A stretch of 64,000 nt of DNA, taken from the NCBI GenBank assembly GCA_051530055.1, contig CM121343.1, positions 6,572,001 through 6,636,000 on the forward strand. Direction: 5' to 3'. This DNA comes from Neoechinorhynchus agilis (lineage: Eukaryota > Acanthocephala). The position numbers were made by a program, and so were the translations under genes. The notes beneath the pieces were generated by a model that made no database searches, was not told the origin of the DNA, and saw only the letters and a program-made list of their open reading frames with translations. Positions 1-13,319 of this stretch are shown here, one piece after another (the stretch's first letter is position 1; every line of letters begins with the position of its first letter).

Positions 1-2110
1 TGGTTTCATGACGGTTTGTTTGGTCAAGCTTAAAAGATTTAAATTGAACCTTTTCGAGCCAAATTCGAATTAAATTCGGATTTTTTATGACTGCGTTCAT
101 TCAGGACTAAAAAATCAATTTTGAACAGCTCGTAGAGTATCCGCGTTCCATTAGAATAACAAACCTCATTCTTGCCTCAATTTTTTGTCTAGGATTAGCG
201 AAGAATCCGTTTATTCTTTGTTCGTCGTATTCATATCTTTCCCTATCGCATGGAGATTTTCTTAGTGTTCGATTATGATTAATCGGTCTATTAAAACATT
301 TATGGAATCCTTTAATATTGCCGTATGTCTGGTCAAGACATCAATTAGATAACTGTTAAATCATATTTTATCCTTTTAAAAGATGACATGTCGCTATTAA
401 AGGTTCTTACATAAGCCAATTCTTGGCATATAATCATATTCTCATGTTCCTCTTAGGATCCAGCGAGCTATCTGTGCATCGAACTTTTAACTTCGGTTCT
501 ATCAGACTAATTCAACCTCCAGTACTGCTTTAATTAATGCATCTTCTTTTTAATTTAGAACTCAACCCAGCCTCATTAAACGTCGATGATTTTATTATGT
601 AAAACTTTGTAGTTCATATTAAGAAATTATAAACTCTTTACTTAATCATCTTAGACAATATTGAACGTTTTTTTAATAATACTTTTTATTTCATTGAAGA
701 ATAAGTCTTGTTTTTGTTCACGTTCTGATTTTTTTCAACCAAATTTCGTTTCAAACGTGTTATGAGTGCGAATTTATATTTTATACTCTAAAACGAATTC
801 TTTATGCGGTTTATATTAAAGAATGATAAAAACGGTTTACTTTATCATCTCAGGCAACCTTGGACATTAAACTGATAAAACGCAAAATGAAATTATCGAT
901 TTAAAAAACTAAGCATCTTTTTGTAAATATTGCATTTTAAAACTTTATTTAAATTTTTTTTGCGAAATAAATCTTGTTTTGGTTTAAATGCTTATTTTTT
1001 GTAAGAGTTGTGGTTTGAATGATTTCTGCTCTGAGATTTTGAAGATTTTAACATTGTTTAATTCAACCAAAAAAATCGTTGCAATCGTAATTCGTGTGTA
1101 AATTTGTATTTTTCGCTCTTAAACGAAATCTTTTTTTTCGTATATATTCTTAAACATTTAACTCTTCTAAATTATCATTTTAAGTTTACTTTATAGGACC
1201 ATTTGAAATAAGCGACAATCAATCTAATTGATGTTTTAAACAGGTTCGCTTTTTACAAATCGAAATACATTATTTTTGTTGTTATCCACGACTGTTAAAA
1301 CGTTTCGCTGAACAATTCGAGAATAAAAAATATTGTTATAATCTTATTGTTGCAACCTGGTAAAGTTCGCTATCCACGCCGTCATTTAATTAAAGGTTCG
1401 CTCAATTAAGTTATTTGCTGAACATTCTATTTCGCTACTTCTTGTAGATTGTACATGAAAATCTTTTCGGAACTTTTAAAAACCTACAGACCCCTTATTT
1501 TGTAATTTTGAATTCTTAAACCCTTATTTTTCGTTCTAGCTACATATCATTCATTATAGTTCGCTTTAACGTTAACCGTCTTGTCTAACGTAATATTTAA
1601 AACCTTCACCATATGAACGATACTGACCTTCCGTCCAGATATTGTACCTTAAATAAGTTTTTTTTGAATTTGACACAAAATAAAATCATGATTAATAATG
1701 CGTAATCGCCAGACTAACTTTCCCCACTTATTCCTTAAGGCAGTATACAAACCGACCGAAACTGTAAAGAGATTTCAATGTCAGCCACTCAATTCATTTT
1801 TATCTTTTAGACAACTTTAATGATACCCTTCAGCGACAAAGATTGAACAATATGAAGAATGATCATTGAAAGTTAAGTATTCAAAAGAAGTCGCAATTTG
1901 TTTTACTTGTAATGTATGAAAAACTGCCCTCAATCTGCAAAGTTGAAGGTAAAACAAAAATAACTTAAAATGCCACAAGTTGAAATTATATGTGCGTTCA
2001 ATTTGTTCGTTTCAACGTGAGTAGAACATAGCTCCCGTTGAGCACTTTATAAACACGAATTTTGCAAGTCCTTCATAAATTTATTTATGATTATCATGGC
2101 TGCAGACGTG
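1..2110. other. Gene-free AT-rich stretch
   Basis: I see no convincing coding frame, RNA gene or tandem array here. Poly-T and poly-A runs are frequent. Two diverged segments near 736-800 and 1061-1137 resemble each other: both run from a TTCAACCAAA-type word through an AAATTTATATTTT-like stretch to a word like AAACGAATTC. This suggests an old, decayed duplication about 325 bp apart. Nothing else can be supported. Confidence 0.5.
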
Positions 2111-2121
2111 GTAAGTCTTGC

Positions 2122-2196
2122 CTCTATAATCCCGAAGGATTTCCCTCGATGAATATTCAAATAGCCATCGACAGAAAATCCTTTGGGATTATAGAG
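2122..2196. mobile_element. Short foldback (hairpin) element
   Basis: CTCTATAATCCCGAAGGAT on the left is matched, with a few mismatches, by the reverse complement ATCCTTTGGGATTATAGAG on the right. The inner arms are CCCTCGATG and CATCGACAG and the loop is about 13 bases (AATATTCAAATAG). No coding capacity. The right half of this hairpin continues directly into the 145-bp tandem array, so this is the only complete copy and looks like the founder of that array. Confidence 0.75.
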
Positions 2197-3216
2197 TTGG
2201 AATTGTTGTGATCTGACTCCTAAAAGTGATTGTTTAGATTTTTTACACTTTCTTGAAGAGTCTCAACTCTGTAATTCAAAAAGATTCTCCTCGATGAATA
2301 TTCAAATAGCCATCGACAGAAAATCCTTTGGGATTATAGAGTTGGAATTGTTGTGATCTGACTCCTAAAAGTGATTGTTTAGATTTTTTACACTTTCTTG
2401 AAGAGTCTCAACTCTGTAATTCAAAAAGATTCCCCTCGATGAATATTCAAATAGCCATCGACAGAAAATCCTTTGGGATTATAGAGTTGGAATTGTTGTG
2501 ATCTGACTCCTAAAAGTGATTGTTTAGATTTTTTACACTTTCTTGAAGAGTCTCAACTCTGTAATTCAAAAAGATTCTCCTCGATGAATATTCAAATAGC
2601 CATCGACAGAAAATCCTTCAGGGTGATGGAGTTGGAATTGTTGTGTTCTGACTCCTAAAAGTGATTGTTTAGATTTTTTACACTTTCTTGAAGAGTCTCA
2701 ACTCTGTAATTCAAAAAGATTCCCCTCGATGAATATTCAAATAGCCATCGACAGAAAATCCTTTGGGATGATAGAGTTGGAATTGTTGTGATCTGACTCC
2801 TAAAAGTGATTGTTTAGATTTTTTACACTTTCTTGAAGAGTCTCAACTCTGTAATTCAAAAAGATTCCCCTCGATGAATATTCAAATAGCCATCGACAGA
2901 AAATCCTTTGGGATTATAGAGTTGGAATTGTTGTGATCTGACTCCTAAAAGTGATTGTTTAGATTTTTTACACTTTCTTGAAGAGTCTCAACTCTGTAAT
3001 TCAAAAAGATTCCCCTCGATGAATATTCAAATAGCCATCGACAGAAAATCCTTTGGGATTATAGAGTTGGAATTGTTGTGATCTGACTCCTAAAAGTGAT
3101 TGTTTAGATGTTTTACACTCACTTGAAGGGTCTCAACTCTGTAATTCAAAAAGATTCCCCTCGATGAATATTCAAATAGCCATCGACAGAAAATCCTTTG
3201 GGATGATAGAGTTGGA
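2145..3216. repeat. Tandem array A, 145-bp unit, about 7.4 copies
   Basis: The word CTCGATGAATATTC recurs at 2145, 2290, 2435, 2580, 2725, 2870, 3015 and 3160, exactly 145 bp apart. Units differ by only a few substitutions (for example TTTGGGATTATAG versus TTCAGGGTGATGG in the copy at 2580). The array stops abruptly at about 3216. Each unit contains the right arm of the 2122-2196 hairpin plus about 85 bp of downstream sequence. No reading frame persists. Confidence 0.95.
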
Positions 3217-4152
3217 ATTGCGATGTTCATGATCCCCTGGATAAAAAATATTTTATTGAATTCAGTCTCAAAAGTGAATTATCAAAAGACGCGTTTTATC
3301 CAGAAATGCAATATTCCGCTATCCAAGATTATGATTACCACATCTCCTCTAAGTCTATCATCCTGAAGGATTTTCTCATGATGATTAATATCACGTTTGT
3401 TTAGAAGATGAAGAAAAACGAGTTTTCATAAAATTCAGTTCGTGATATGCGGACAAAAATCATTAAATGGTCCGGATTTGGGTATTTCGCGTTCATCAGA
3501 AGCGACAACACTGATGCTAAACATACCACTTGACCATTTATTAAAATTATCGCTTAATAGAAGGATAATCGGATCGCTGAGGACTTTGCATACATTTTAC
3601 AAGCAACTCAAACATTTTAGCTTAACTCCTTAAATGACTAAAGTAAATATCGTTCTCCAAATGAGTAGATAAGCATCACTCAGAGGTTCTTCGATATGAA
3701 TTGCAAATGACAGTTTACATGATTATAACTGAGAGCATTTTTAAATTTCGTTCTAATGCATCGATGAATGGTTAAAAAAATGAACAATTGCGCTCAATGA
3801 CTCCACTGTTCTCAAAAATGAGATAACGCGTGAGAAACTAAATAAACCATTTATTTTTTATCGTAGTGTGCGAGAATATACGTCGTTGACAGTCTGAGTT
3901 AAAATATAATGTACGTTTAGACTTCTTTAACGCCATTTGCAGGTTTATCGCTGACATTAGTCGTTAATAAAGGCAGTAAATGTGCCAATTTGTATTTGCG
4001 GATAGGTCAGAGGCGATCGCTGATGATCCAGTTCACCAAATCAGGATCTTTGAATTAAATTTCCACGTTGAGAAAGTCTTAACACCTCAACAAATTTTAG
4101 ATGTACCGTCAAATAGATCTTCTTCATTGTTAAGCTTACAGCATCAATCACT
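3217..4152. other. Interval between arrays; possible lone exon at 3980-4198
   Basis: No recognisable gene. An open frame from an ATG at 3980 runs 72 codons on the plus strand with a mixed, protein-like composition (it includes DDPVHQIRIFELNFHVEKVL), follows a CAG acceptor-like site, and runs into the first unit of array B. It could be a stranded exon cut off by the array, but I find no partner exon and no family match. ATCC/GGAT-rich words near 3340-3390 echo the hairpin of array A. Confidence 0.25.
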
Positions 4153-6778
4153 TTGCAGCTCGCCCCGATTCGAGGTCGTGTGCATCTTCCATCGCTGAGC
4201 AGTCAAGTTCATCCCTCGGAGAAAGGTTTTACTCCTGTGGTCGTCTCCCTCATTCCATGGCCAAATTTGTCCCATATTTAAAGGGCCAACTCCCGAACGA
4301 AAATAATGTCCCAACCTCGAATGGTTCCTTTATTTATTCTTAGGTTCTTTTATGTAATTATACTTGCAGCTCGCTGAGCAGTCAAGTTCATCCCTCGGAG
4401 AAAGGTTTTACTCCTGTGGTCGTCTCCCTCATTCCATGGCCAAATTTGTCCCATATTTAAAGGGCCAACTCCCGAACGAAAATAATGTCCCAACCTCGAA
4501 TGGTTCCTTTATTTATTCTTAGGTTCTTTTATGTAATTATACTTGCAGCTCGCTGAGCAGTCAAGTTCATCCCTCGGAGAAAGGTTTTACTCCTGTGGTC
4601 GTCCCCTCATTCCATGGCCAAATTTGTCCCATATTTAAGGCACTCCCGAACGAAAATAATGTAACCCGAATGGTTCCTTTATTTATTCTTAGGTCTTTTA
4701 ATTATACTTGCAGCTCGCTGAGCAGTCAGTTCATCCTCGGAGAAAGTTTACTCTGTGGTCGTCCCCTCATTCCATGGCCAAATTTGTCCCATATTTAAAG
4801 GGCCAACTCCCGAACGAAAATAATGTCCCAACCTCGAATGGTTCCTTTATTTATTCTTAGGTTCTTTTATGTAATTATACTTGCAGCTCGCTGAGCAGTC
4901 AAGTTCATCCCTCGGAGAAAGGTTTTACTCCTGTGGTCGTCTCCCTCATTCCATGGCCAAATTTGTCCCATATTTAAAGGGCCAACTCCCGAACGAAAAT
5001 AATGTCCCAACCTCGAATGGTTCCTTTATTTATTCTTAGGTTCTTTTATGTAATTATACTTGCAGCTCGCTGAGCAGTCAAGTTCATCCCTCGGAGAAAG
5101 GTTTTACTCCTGTGGTCGTCTCCCTCATTCCATGGCCAAATTTGTCCCATATTTAAAGGGCCAACTCCCGAACGAAAATAATGTCCCAACCTCGAATGGT
5201 TCCTTTATTTATTCTTAGGTTCTTTTATGTAATTATACTTGCAGCTCGCTGAGCAGTCAAGTTCATCCCTCGGAGAAAGGTTTTACTCCTGTGGTCGTCT
5301 CCCTCATTCCATGGCCAAATTTGTCCCATATTTAAAGGGCCAACTCCCGAACGAAAATAATGTCCCAACCTCGAATGGTTCCTTTATTTATTCTTAGGTT
5401 CTTTTATGTAATTATACTTGCAGCTCGCTGAGCAGTCAAGTTCATCCCTCGGAGAAAGGTTTTACTCCTGTGGTCGTCTCCCTCATTCCATGGCCAAATT
5501 TGTCCCATATTTAAAGGGCCAACTCCCGAACGAAAATAATGTCCCAACCTCGAATGGTTCCTTTATTTATTCTTAGGTTCTTTTATGTAATTATACTTGC
5601 AGCTCGCTGAGCAGTCAAGTTCATCCCTCGGAGAAAGGTTTTACTCCTGTGGTCGTCTCCCTCATTCCATGGCCAAATTTGTCCCATATTTAAAGGGCCA
5701 ACTCCCGAACGAAAATAATGTCCCAACCTCGAATGGTTCCTTTATTTATTCTTAGGTTCTTTTATGTAATTATACTTGCAGCTCGCTGAGCAGTCAAGTT
5801 CATCCCTCGGAGAAAGGTTTTACTCCTGTGGTCGTCTCCCTCATTCCATGGCCAAATTTGTCCCATATTTAAAGGGCCAACTCCCGAACGAAAATAATGT
5901 CCCAACCTCGAATGGTTCCTTTATTTATTCTTAGGTTCTTTTATGTAATTATACTTGCAGCTCGCTGAGCAGTCAAGTTCATCCCTCGGAGAAAGGTTTT
6001 ACTCCTGTGGTCGTCTCCCTCATTCCATGGCCAAATTTGTCCCATATTTAAAGGGCCAACTCCCGAACGAAAATAATGTCCCAACCTCGAATGGTTCCTT
6101 TATTTATTCTTAGGTTCTTTTATGTAATTATACTTGCAGCTCGCTGAGCAGTCAAGTTCATCCCTCGAGAAAGGTTTTACTCCTGTGGTCGTCTCCCTCA
6201 TTCCATGGCCAAATTTGTCCCATATTTAAAGGGCCAACTCCCGAACGAAAATAATGTCCCAACCTCGAATGGTTCCTTTATTTATTCTTAGGTTCTTTTA
6301 TGATTATACTTGCAGCTCGCTGAGCAGTCAAGTTCATCCCTCGGAGAAAGGTTTTACTCCTGTGGTCGTCTCCCTCATTCCATGGCCAAATTTGTCCCAT
6401 ATTTAAAGGGCCAACTCCCGAACGAAAATAATGTCCCAACCTCGAATGGTTCCTTTATTTATTCTTAGGTTCTTTTATGTAATTATACTTGCAGCTCGCT
6501 GAGCAGTCAAGTTCATCCCTCGGAGAAAGGTTTTACTCCTGTGGTCGTCTCCCTCATTCCATGGCCAAATTTGTCCCATATTTAAAGGGCCAACTCCCGA
6601 ACGAAAATAATGTCCCAACCTCGAATGGTTCCTTTATTTATTCTTAGGTTCTTTTATGTAATTATACTTGCAGCTCGCTGAGCAGTCAAGTTCATCCCTC
6701 GGAGAAAGGTTTTACTCCTGTGGTCGTCTCCCTCATTCCATGGCCAAATTTGTCCCATATTTAAAGGGTCAACTCCTG
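4153..6778. repeat. Tandem array B, 179-bp unit, about 14.5 copies
   Basis: GCTGAGCAGTCAAGTTCATC recurs from 4194 at 179-bp steps (4194, 4373, 4552, 4717, 4890, 5069 and on to 6677). Most copies are nearly identical. The units beginning at 4552 and 4717 carry many small scattered deletions, giving spacings of 165 and 173. The first unit has a different lead-in (TTGCAGCTCGCCCCGATTCG), and the last breaks off at about 6772. Every unit includes a GTAATTATACTTGCAG stretch that looks like a splice acceptor, but I see no transcription evidence. Confidence 0.95.
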
Positions 6779-7194
6779 AATGGCACCTAATCGTAGTAAT
6801 ATCTTTTCGCTATCTTGATTCATTTCTCATAAAAAGCACTTACTATCCTTCGATCCCTTCCCACAACTCGTAACTGCGATGAACTTTACAAGTTTCGATT
6901 CGGTTGGGTGCCATTCTGCGTTTCGCTTATTGTTTCCATACCATCGGCGTCATTCGTAAATTGGCTTCGCGTATAAATTCATGGTTATGCATCGGTAACG
7001 GTTACAATGACTTACGGCGGCCTTCCATTCTATGTTAACCGTAAAAATTCCCTCGTCCTTATCCGTTTCCGTAAATGACGGTGTTAATTTGATGCTAAGT
7101 AAGATTCGCAATTCGAATAATGGTTAAAAAGAGAAATCGAGTCTCCTTTTTTTCTCGATTCGAGTAAATCTTCTGATCCACGTTTGTCCTTATA
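6779..7194 (+). other. Upstream interval of the Vav gene
   Basis: About 416 bp between array B and the first ATG of the Vav gene. It presumably holds the promoter and 5' UTR. I see no clear TATA box or initiator, no ORF and no repeat. Confidence 0.4.
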
Positions 7195-10100
7195 ATGTCG
7201 TGTTCTATTCAGATAACTTCAATGAACGTCCTGAGGACGTCAAGCTCTGAATTTGAATATGAAGATCGCAGCCAGCTTTGGAAGGAATGTGCTAATTGGT
7301 TAAGTCGATTTGGGCCGAATGTGGTGAATCCTGATATTCAATTTCTGAATTCACAGTCGCTCTTTAATCATTTAAGAAGCGGCGTTGTATTGTGTAGTCT
7401 TGTTCACCATCTTCAGCCCAATTCGATTGATCTTTCACGAGTATCAAAGCGGCCTCAAAACTCAAGAGTCGGTTAATTTCGAGTGTTCAAGCGTAATAAT
7501 TTTACTATTAGTGCAGTTTTTATGCATTGAGAACATTCGAACGTTCTTAAATGCTTGTAAGCACCACTTTGGTATGAAGGACCGCGATCTTTTTGACCCG
7601 TATATGTTGTATGAAGGAACAGACTTCAAACAGGTTAATTACTTACACATTTTAACCAATCTTCCGTCAAAATGAGCACTTTTAGGTCTTAATTGCCCTA
7701 TCAAATCTAAGCAAACGAGATTTCCTCACGCAAAGAAACTACAAGTACCAAATAACCGCCGTACGTGTTCTCCACTCATGTTTAGGCCGTTTTATGTTGA
7801 TTCTTATGATACAAACTGTAAATTGAGAAACAATCGAGATGATTTCCGGTACATTTTTGTTTTCAAACATGTCACAATTAATCCCTCTTTTTTTTCCAGT
7901 AATGAAATCCATGATAAAAATGGCGATGTTTCGTCCGAAGCATCCATAGATAACACTCATCTTTCGTCCGTTCATCAAGTCTATAAAGACTTGATATCCT
8001 CTCGTGAAAGTCAAACTAGAGAAGTTTTGTCTAATATCGATTCTGTTGAAAAGGAACAGCATTCCGTGAAAAGATACGTGGTAGATGAGTTCGTTGAAAC
8101 GGAGCGTAACTATATTCGAACTCTAAATGAACTGATAAACGTTGGTTGATTTCATTAGTGATATTTTATTAGCCTTTGAAAAATAGGAATACGGCGCTGT
8201 CTTGAATGCGATTGCAGGTGAAAAAACAAACATATCACAAAATCTTCAAGTTCGTCCTTGTGTGTCGATATTGACGATGAACGTTTAGATCAAACCTTTA
8301 GGACATACTTGATCTTCACACATCGCTCTTTGCTCGTCTTACTGAAATTTGCGATCAACGCAGTATTGCCTATCAGTGCGAGGAGATTGCGAATTTATTT
8401 GTTGATTCGCAGGACCGTTTTCTTATTTACGGTGAATATTGCGTCGCTCTAAAAGATACTATGGAATTAGTAAAGAATTTTAAACAAACTGATATGCCTT
8501 GTTATGAGAGACTTGTCCCGGTAAATCAATAACCAATATTCTTTACTCATAAGGTGAAGTTCGCATTGAACAAATAGGATCGAAATGGTTCTAACAAAAC
8601 GAATTCTCAAACCGATGAACAATTACGGCGGTTTCATTTGGAAGATTTATTAGCTGTACCGTTTCAAAGAGTGCTAAAATATAATATGCTACTGTCGGTT
8701 AGTACATTATCAAATAATCTTTTTTAAATGAAATGGAATGTCTTTAGCAAATGTCGAAAGAGGATAGTGAAAGTGTTGAAAAATTTCAAACCCAATCAAA
8801 GGCAATTCAGGATGCACTTGATGCCACAGCTGTAAGTTCAATTTTTTTCAATTGCTTTTAACCTCTCTTAAAGGATGTAAATAGGTTTATCAACGAAATA
8901 AAACGTGATAATGAAAACCTTTTGATCATTCGCGAAATTCAGAAAAAAATGAGCAATATCAAGCTTGTACGCGTACTTAAAATCCATTTCCTTCGATCTT
9001 GGAACCTTTAGCCATCGTGCCTACTTGGCTTACATGATTACGGTCGTTTCCTTATGGACGGCAGATTGAAGGTGGCAACAAAAAAACCGGTTGATTTTCG
9101 AGCAAGGTAAACATTAAAATATTACACTTTTCACTTTATTGACCACAATTTCAAGTTAACTAAAATTTGAGTGGTTCTTTTTGAACCAACATTTATTAAA
9201 TTTGGAATATTAATATCGGTCTTATCTAACATTCAACCCAGCCTGGCATTTCTTTAAAGAGCTTCTCCAAATATCACAAACCTTCTCTTTTTCCCTGTTA
9301 CTCTGACTTTATTGACAGAGGAGAAACAAATAATGTCAGAGTTCTTTGCTCGAAGTGGTGGTTGCAGCAATAGAAAATCGGCATTCAGAAATTAGGCGTG
9401 ATTATACAATACTCAAGGACGGTCACGAACTTGACGCATTCTATGCAATCTTTGTCTTGTACCTAACAATAGTAGCCAAAATGGCAGCATTCCTCTTCTG
9501 TTTTTATCAAAATGAGAAGCTAAGTAGTCAATTTACATTGATTCAGAACAAGGAACCGCCGATTTGCAAACAAAATGCAAGTCGTTTGTGAAAGTGGATA
9601 AATACGAGATCAACTGCCAAGTCCACCACAACTCCGTCCTCGGGCGGTACTTTTCTCGGTCCCTGCTCTCATTTATACGTCGAAGCATTAATAAACATAC
9701 AAATCGTGTTGGTTGTTCATTTATTAGGTATTCAACATTGAATAGTTTTAATCCTTGTTCACGTATAAAGTTTTCATCATTAAATTTTTGTTTGTTCCTT
9801 ATAGCCGGCTTATTTCTTTTAGCCGGGTATAAAAAACAAACTAAAATTTAATGATGATATCAAACAAATCGGCTTGCAAGTAAAACTTAAAATATAAGGT
9901 TTTCATTGAACAAAATAGTTCTAAGCGTAAACTATAATTTAGGACAGTATTCATGTTTGAAAAAGTATTATTGATTTGCAAACGAAAGGTAATTTAAGTA
10001 TAATTTTAACATTTTCGGCCATAAAACCGCATAGGGAGAGTCTTACACATTTAAGGATCTTTTGAATTTGTCACAATTAAAAACAAATGATGATGGTACA

Positions 10101-11723
10101 ACTAATATGGACAAGAAGGTATTCTTTTTTTTCGAAATGATATGCATCAACATCGGTTCAAAGGATTTAATCGTCCTTCAAGACAAGCATTTCAAGTCCA
10201 ACACGTATTTTTTCCAGTCCAAAAATCCTACTGATACGAAGCTATGGAAAAGTAGATTTTCCGAATCAATGTACGTTCTCGTTTTATATGTCCGTGGACC
10301 ATAATAATCAAAACCTTAGAGGTAAATTCGATAGCGATAAACTCAGTGCGAACGGCCATGAATTCGTGTATTCGACATTCGGAAAACATGAATTAAGATG
10401 CGATGAATGTCGCAAATATCTTACGTAAATGATTAAAGACGATTAATTGTCAAAAATTAAAGGAAAATGTTTAGTGGCTTGTTTTTACAAGGATTCAGGT
10501 GCCAAATGTGCCGCAGAAAGGTCCACAAAGAATGTATTGCCACAAGCAACAATCCTTGTGGCTATTTGCTTACAAAAAACGGAGGTAAAAAATAATGTAT
10601 TTTCGAGAGAATTAGTTGATGATGTTAAGTTATAGAAAGAGCTTTGATTTTTCTAGAATTTACTGCTTTTATCAAATTTTAACGTTTATGGAAAAACATG
10701 GAAGTTATTAAGACGACCGCATAGATTTTAATATATTTTCTTTTATCGCTACGATTCATCGGATTTTAGAGCAACCGCGTCCAATTGGACCGTCCGTTAT
10801 TCAACGACGCCATTTGAGTGTTCGGCTGCCTCAATCATTCAGACTATCTCAAAAAGAAAAAAATATTAAAAGTAGAATACCGAGCAGTCGTGCCAAAGTG
10901 AGACATGCTCATTCAATATTTGGAAACCCTGATCATCTTAGAGGTACCGTTGATTTCCGAAGGACTTCGCGAATTTTCTTAATTAAGGTTTTGTTCAAGT
11001 TGTCTATGCTGCGAATTCCATCAATTTATCGAATGAAACTAAGATGTTTCCTGTACTCAGTGTTAATCCTGGTGATATAATCAATGTACTTGAGGATGAT
11101 GACGACGACTGGTGGATGGTAAATTATCTTTAAAAACTGGATAAATACTTTTCTGATTTTAAGGGAACAAATGTGAACACTGGTGATTGTGGCTGGTTTC
11201 CTAGTGTTATAACCCAACCGATTAGTGTTTGCAACCGCTCAAACGATAATAGAGCTTTTTCTACGTTATCGAGAAATCAGTGGTATTTAGACTGTTCAAG
11301 AGAAGCTGCAGAACTGCTTCTTGCAAAATCCACCGTTCCTAATGACACATTTCTCGTGAGACCAAGGCGGACAAGGTCAAATCCGGAATCCTTATATTCC
11401 CTGTCCTTAAAGTAAGTGAAAAAATTTAAGTCTTTTATATTCTGTACACTGAACTTTAAAGGCACAGAGATAAAATTTACCATATCCGTATTCTACAGGA
11501 CTCAGGGAACGCTCAAAAAAATCCAAAGGTGTTTATATCGCGACATTCGCTATTTTCAAATATTGAAGTCAGTCGTTCAAATTACCACTTTTCCACCTTC
11601 ACGTTTGCAATTTAGAGCCTGATTGATTATTACACTCATAATTCACTTGAACCTTTTTTTAAACCGATCAAATCAACCTTGGGTAATCCTATTAAGAGTC
11701 TTAACATTGATTTGCCACAATAA
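7195..11723 (+). CDS. vav: Vav-family Rho guanine-nucleotide exchange factor, 20 exons
   Basis: Vav proteins activate Rho/Rac GTPases downstream of tyrosine kinases. Exons as I join them: 7195-7467 (or 7471), 7517 (or 7512)-7633, 7686-7744, 7900-8140, 8187-8249, 8302-8520, 8578-8697, 8748-8831, 8874-8966, 9012-9106, 9943-9988, 10035-10118, 10164-10270, 10320-10424, 10463-10584, 10770-10943, 10988-11118, 11164-11411, 11462-11567, 11616-11723. All phases agree, giving about 864 residues. Domains in order: calponin homology (about 27-150, ending FLCIENIRTFL), DH (about 215-423, with VPFQRVLKYNMLL and FINEIKRDNE), PH (about 428-535, with FMFEKVLLICKRK), C1 zinc finger (about 546-600, CDEC...CQMC...HKEC), SH3 (about 668-725, DDDWWM and GWFP) and SH2 (about 735-864, TFLVR). 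Introns are 38-57 bp except four (155, 836, 185 bp and possibly the first). The frame stops just after the SH2 domain, so the usual C-terminal SH3 is absent or lies in an undetected exon. Exon 1/2 and exon 3/4 joins are the least certain. Confidence 0.9.
9775..9856. mobile_element. Foldback element inside the large Vav intron
   Basis: CATCATTAAATTTTTGTTTG is answered by the near reverse complement CAAACTAAAATTTAATGATG, with inner arms TAGCCGGCT and AGCCGGGTATA. It lies in the only long (836-bp) intron of the Vav gene, so insertion probably explains that intron's size. No coding capacity. Confidence 0.65.
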
Positions 11724-12570
11724 CACTCTTGAATCGATTGAGACGTTGGCTGATGTACTCAGTTGTATTATAACAAACTCTGGATGTAGATCCTTGTTTT
11801 TGTTTAACACTAACTTGTTTCTTTACTTTGGTAAAGCTCTATCTCGATGAATGCTCGGATCGGTAATGCGGAATGTATTTTTATGAATTCTTTGCCAATA
11901 CAATCTATAAATCGGGGATATGTTGCAAAATTACTTCCCATTTTAGTTGCTCCGGAACATTCGTGGTAACTAACGGTCTATAGAAACGAAACTCGCACTT
12001 TCAACGATATCTGAAGGTGCATTTTGTCAGACGCATTATGAATTTACGGCCTAAAATCATTGTTTACTCACTGAAAGTTTCTTTATTCTCGATACTAAAC
12101 AAAATGTGACATTCCAGTAACTAAAATGCATTCTATGATTGAGCCACTAAACAAACCGTTTTCGCCAAAAGCAATTTTTATCAGCAGAGATCAAGCCTTA
12201 AATGTTGATAGTATCTTAAATATTGAATTACTTAGAAATCGGATGTTGTCAACAGGAAATCTCAGAACAACACAAATGTTTCAAAGGGAAATTGGTTTCC
12301 GTTATAAATTAAACAAATTCATAATATATTTAGTTTTTAAGCAGTGCATCCAAAATTCAAAATATTTTGGATTCGAAAGTTACCGGATTTTCCCGAAGGC
12401 AATAACACAATTAGCTCATCGATCGAATTTGCGAACAAAACATTTTTCTACTCGGATTTCATTCTGGATATTTCAGCTTCTAATCACCAAAATCAATGAT
12501 AAATACGAATGTCTCAATTTATTACCTTGTGTTCCACTAAAGCTTTTTTTATCCATTACAGCATCCTTAT
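11724..12570 (+). other. Interval between Vav and the zinc-finger gene; unassigned ORF
   Basis: After the Vav stop I cannot identify an SH3-coding exon. An open frame of 157 codons runs 12126-12599 on the plus strand (it starts MHSMIEPLNKPF). Its composition is rich in I, L, F, K and S, with no motif I recognise, and its end overlaps the end of the minus-strand zinc-finger gene. It may be a chance frame in AT-rich DNA. A second open stretch of about 45 codons ends near 11970. The 3' UTRs of the converging genes probably occupy part of this interval. Confidence 0.3.
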
Positions 12571-13181
12571 TCACTGAGCGCATTCCTTCGATTCCCTGAC
12601 GATCCATTCGAATATCTCTGCAATTTCTTCTATCTGTTTTTTCGCTGCTAATCGTCTCCTATGTTTCGGTGAGTTTCGATGGATTTTGAGCACTTCTTCG
12701 GTATTGACTTCACAGCAGCATACATCACATCCAAGTTCTATTTCAGAAAGAGCTCGTCTCTTTATATACACCAATCGATTCCTATGGCTAATACACAATT
12801 CCAAACTGAAATGGACTAGGGAATTCTCTGGTCCTGTAAATCTGACATGACAAAGCTTACAAAAAGGCGGAGTTGGATCCGGTGCATTTTGAATTGGCTT
12901 ATCTCGAAGCGTTGGCCACTCACATATTGCAATGATTTCTAACTAAAGATATCTAATAAAAAAAGCAGGAACCATTGTATCAAGGTGTATATTATGCTAG
13001 GCTGAATATGAGGAAACTTCACAATTGCTTTCTGGGATAAATATGAACGTGTCTTAATCACTTCTTCATTTAAACTCACTTTGTTATTAGTGTCCATTTT
13101 CATTGTGCTAACGGTGCCTAAGGTGGAAACGTGAATACTAGCACCGTTTTTGTTGTAGCTGGTTTTTAATTTGTTGCGCAA
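12571..13181 (-). CDS. Small U1-type C2H2 zinc-finger protein, two exons
   Basis: Exon 1 is 13181-13023 and exon 2 is 12942-12571, joined across an 80-bp intron (GTGAAG...CTTTAG) in phase 0, for about 176 residues. The clearest motif is CDVC-x13-H-x5-H (CDVCCCEV...KIHRNSPKHRRRL), the spacing of matrin/U1-type zinc fingers that usually bind double-stranded RNA or RNA-protein complexes. A degenerate earlier finger (CKLCHVRF...VHF) precedes it. The tail (KKQIEEIAEIFEWIV) looks helical. The start is the first in-frame ATG; upstream coding exons near 13200-13300 are possible. The specific family is not identified. Array C begins about 140 bp upstream. Confidence 0.6.
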
Positions 13182-13319
13182 TTTTAAGCATTTGTGGGTT
13201 TACGTCGATTAAAGTTTGATTTTTTTGTTTCGACTGGAGTTTTTCTTTAATTTCTTACCTTCTCAACATCAATAAAGAGAGAGGTTTTTATCGAACAACG
13301 TCTAGAAATCAAACTTCAA

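Noticed and set aside
12126-12599. 157-codon plus-strand frame as a firm gene
   Set aside because: Overlaps the end of the zinc-finger gene, has no motif and has the residue bias expected of AT-rich noise; kept only as an unassigned ORF in the interval note.
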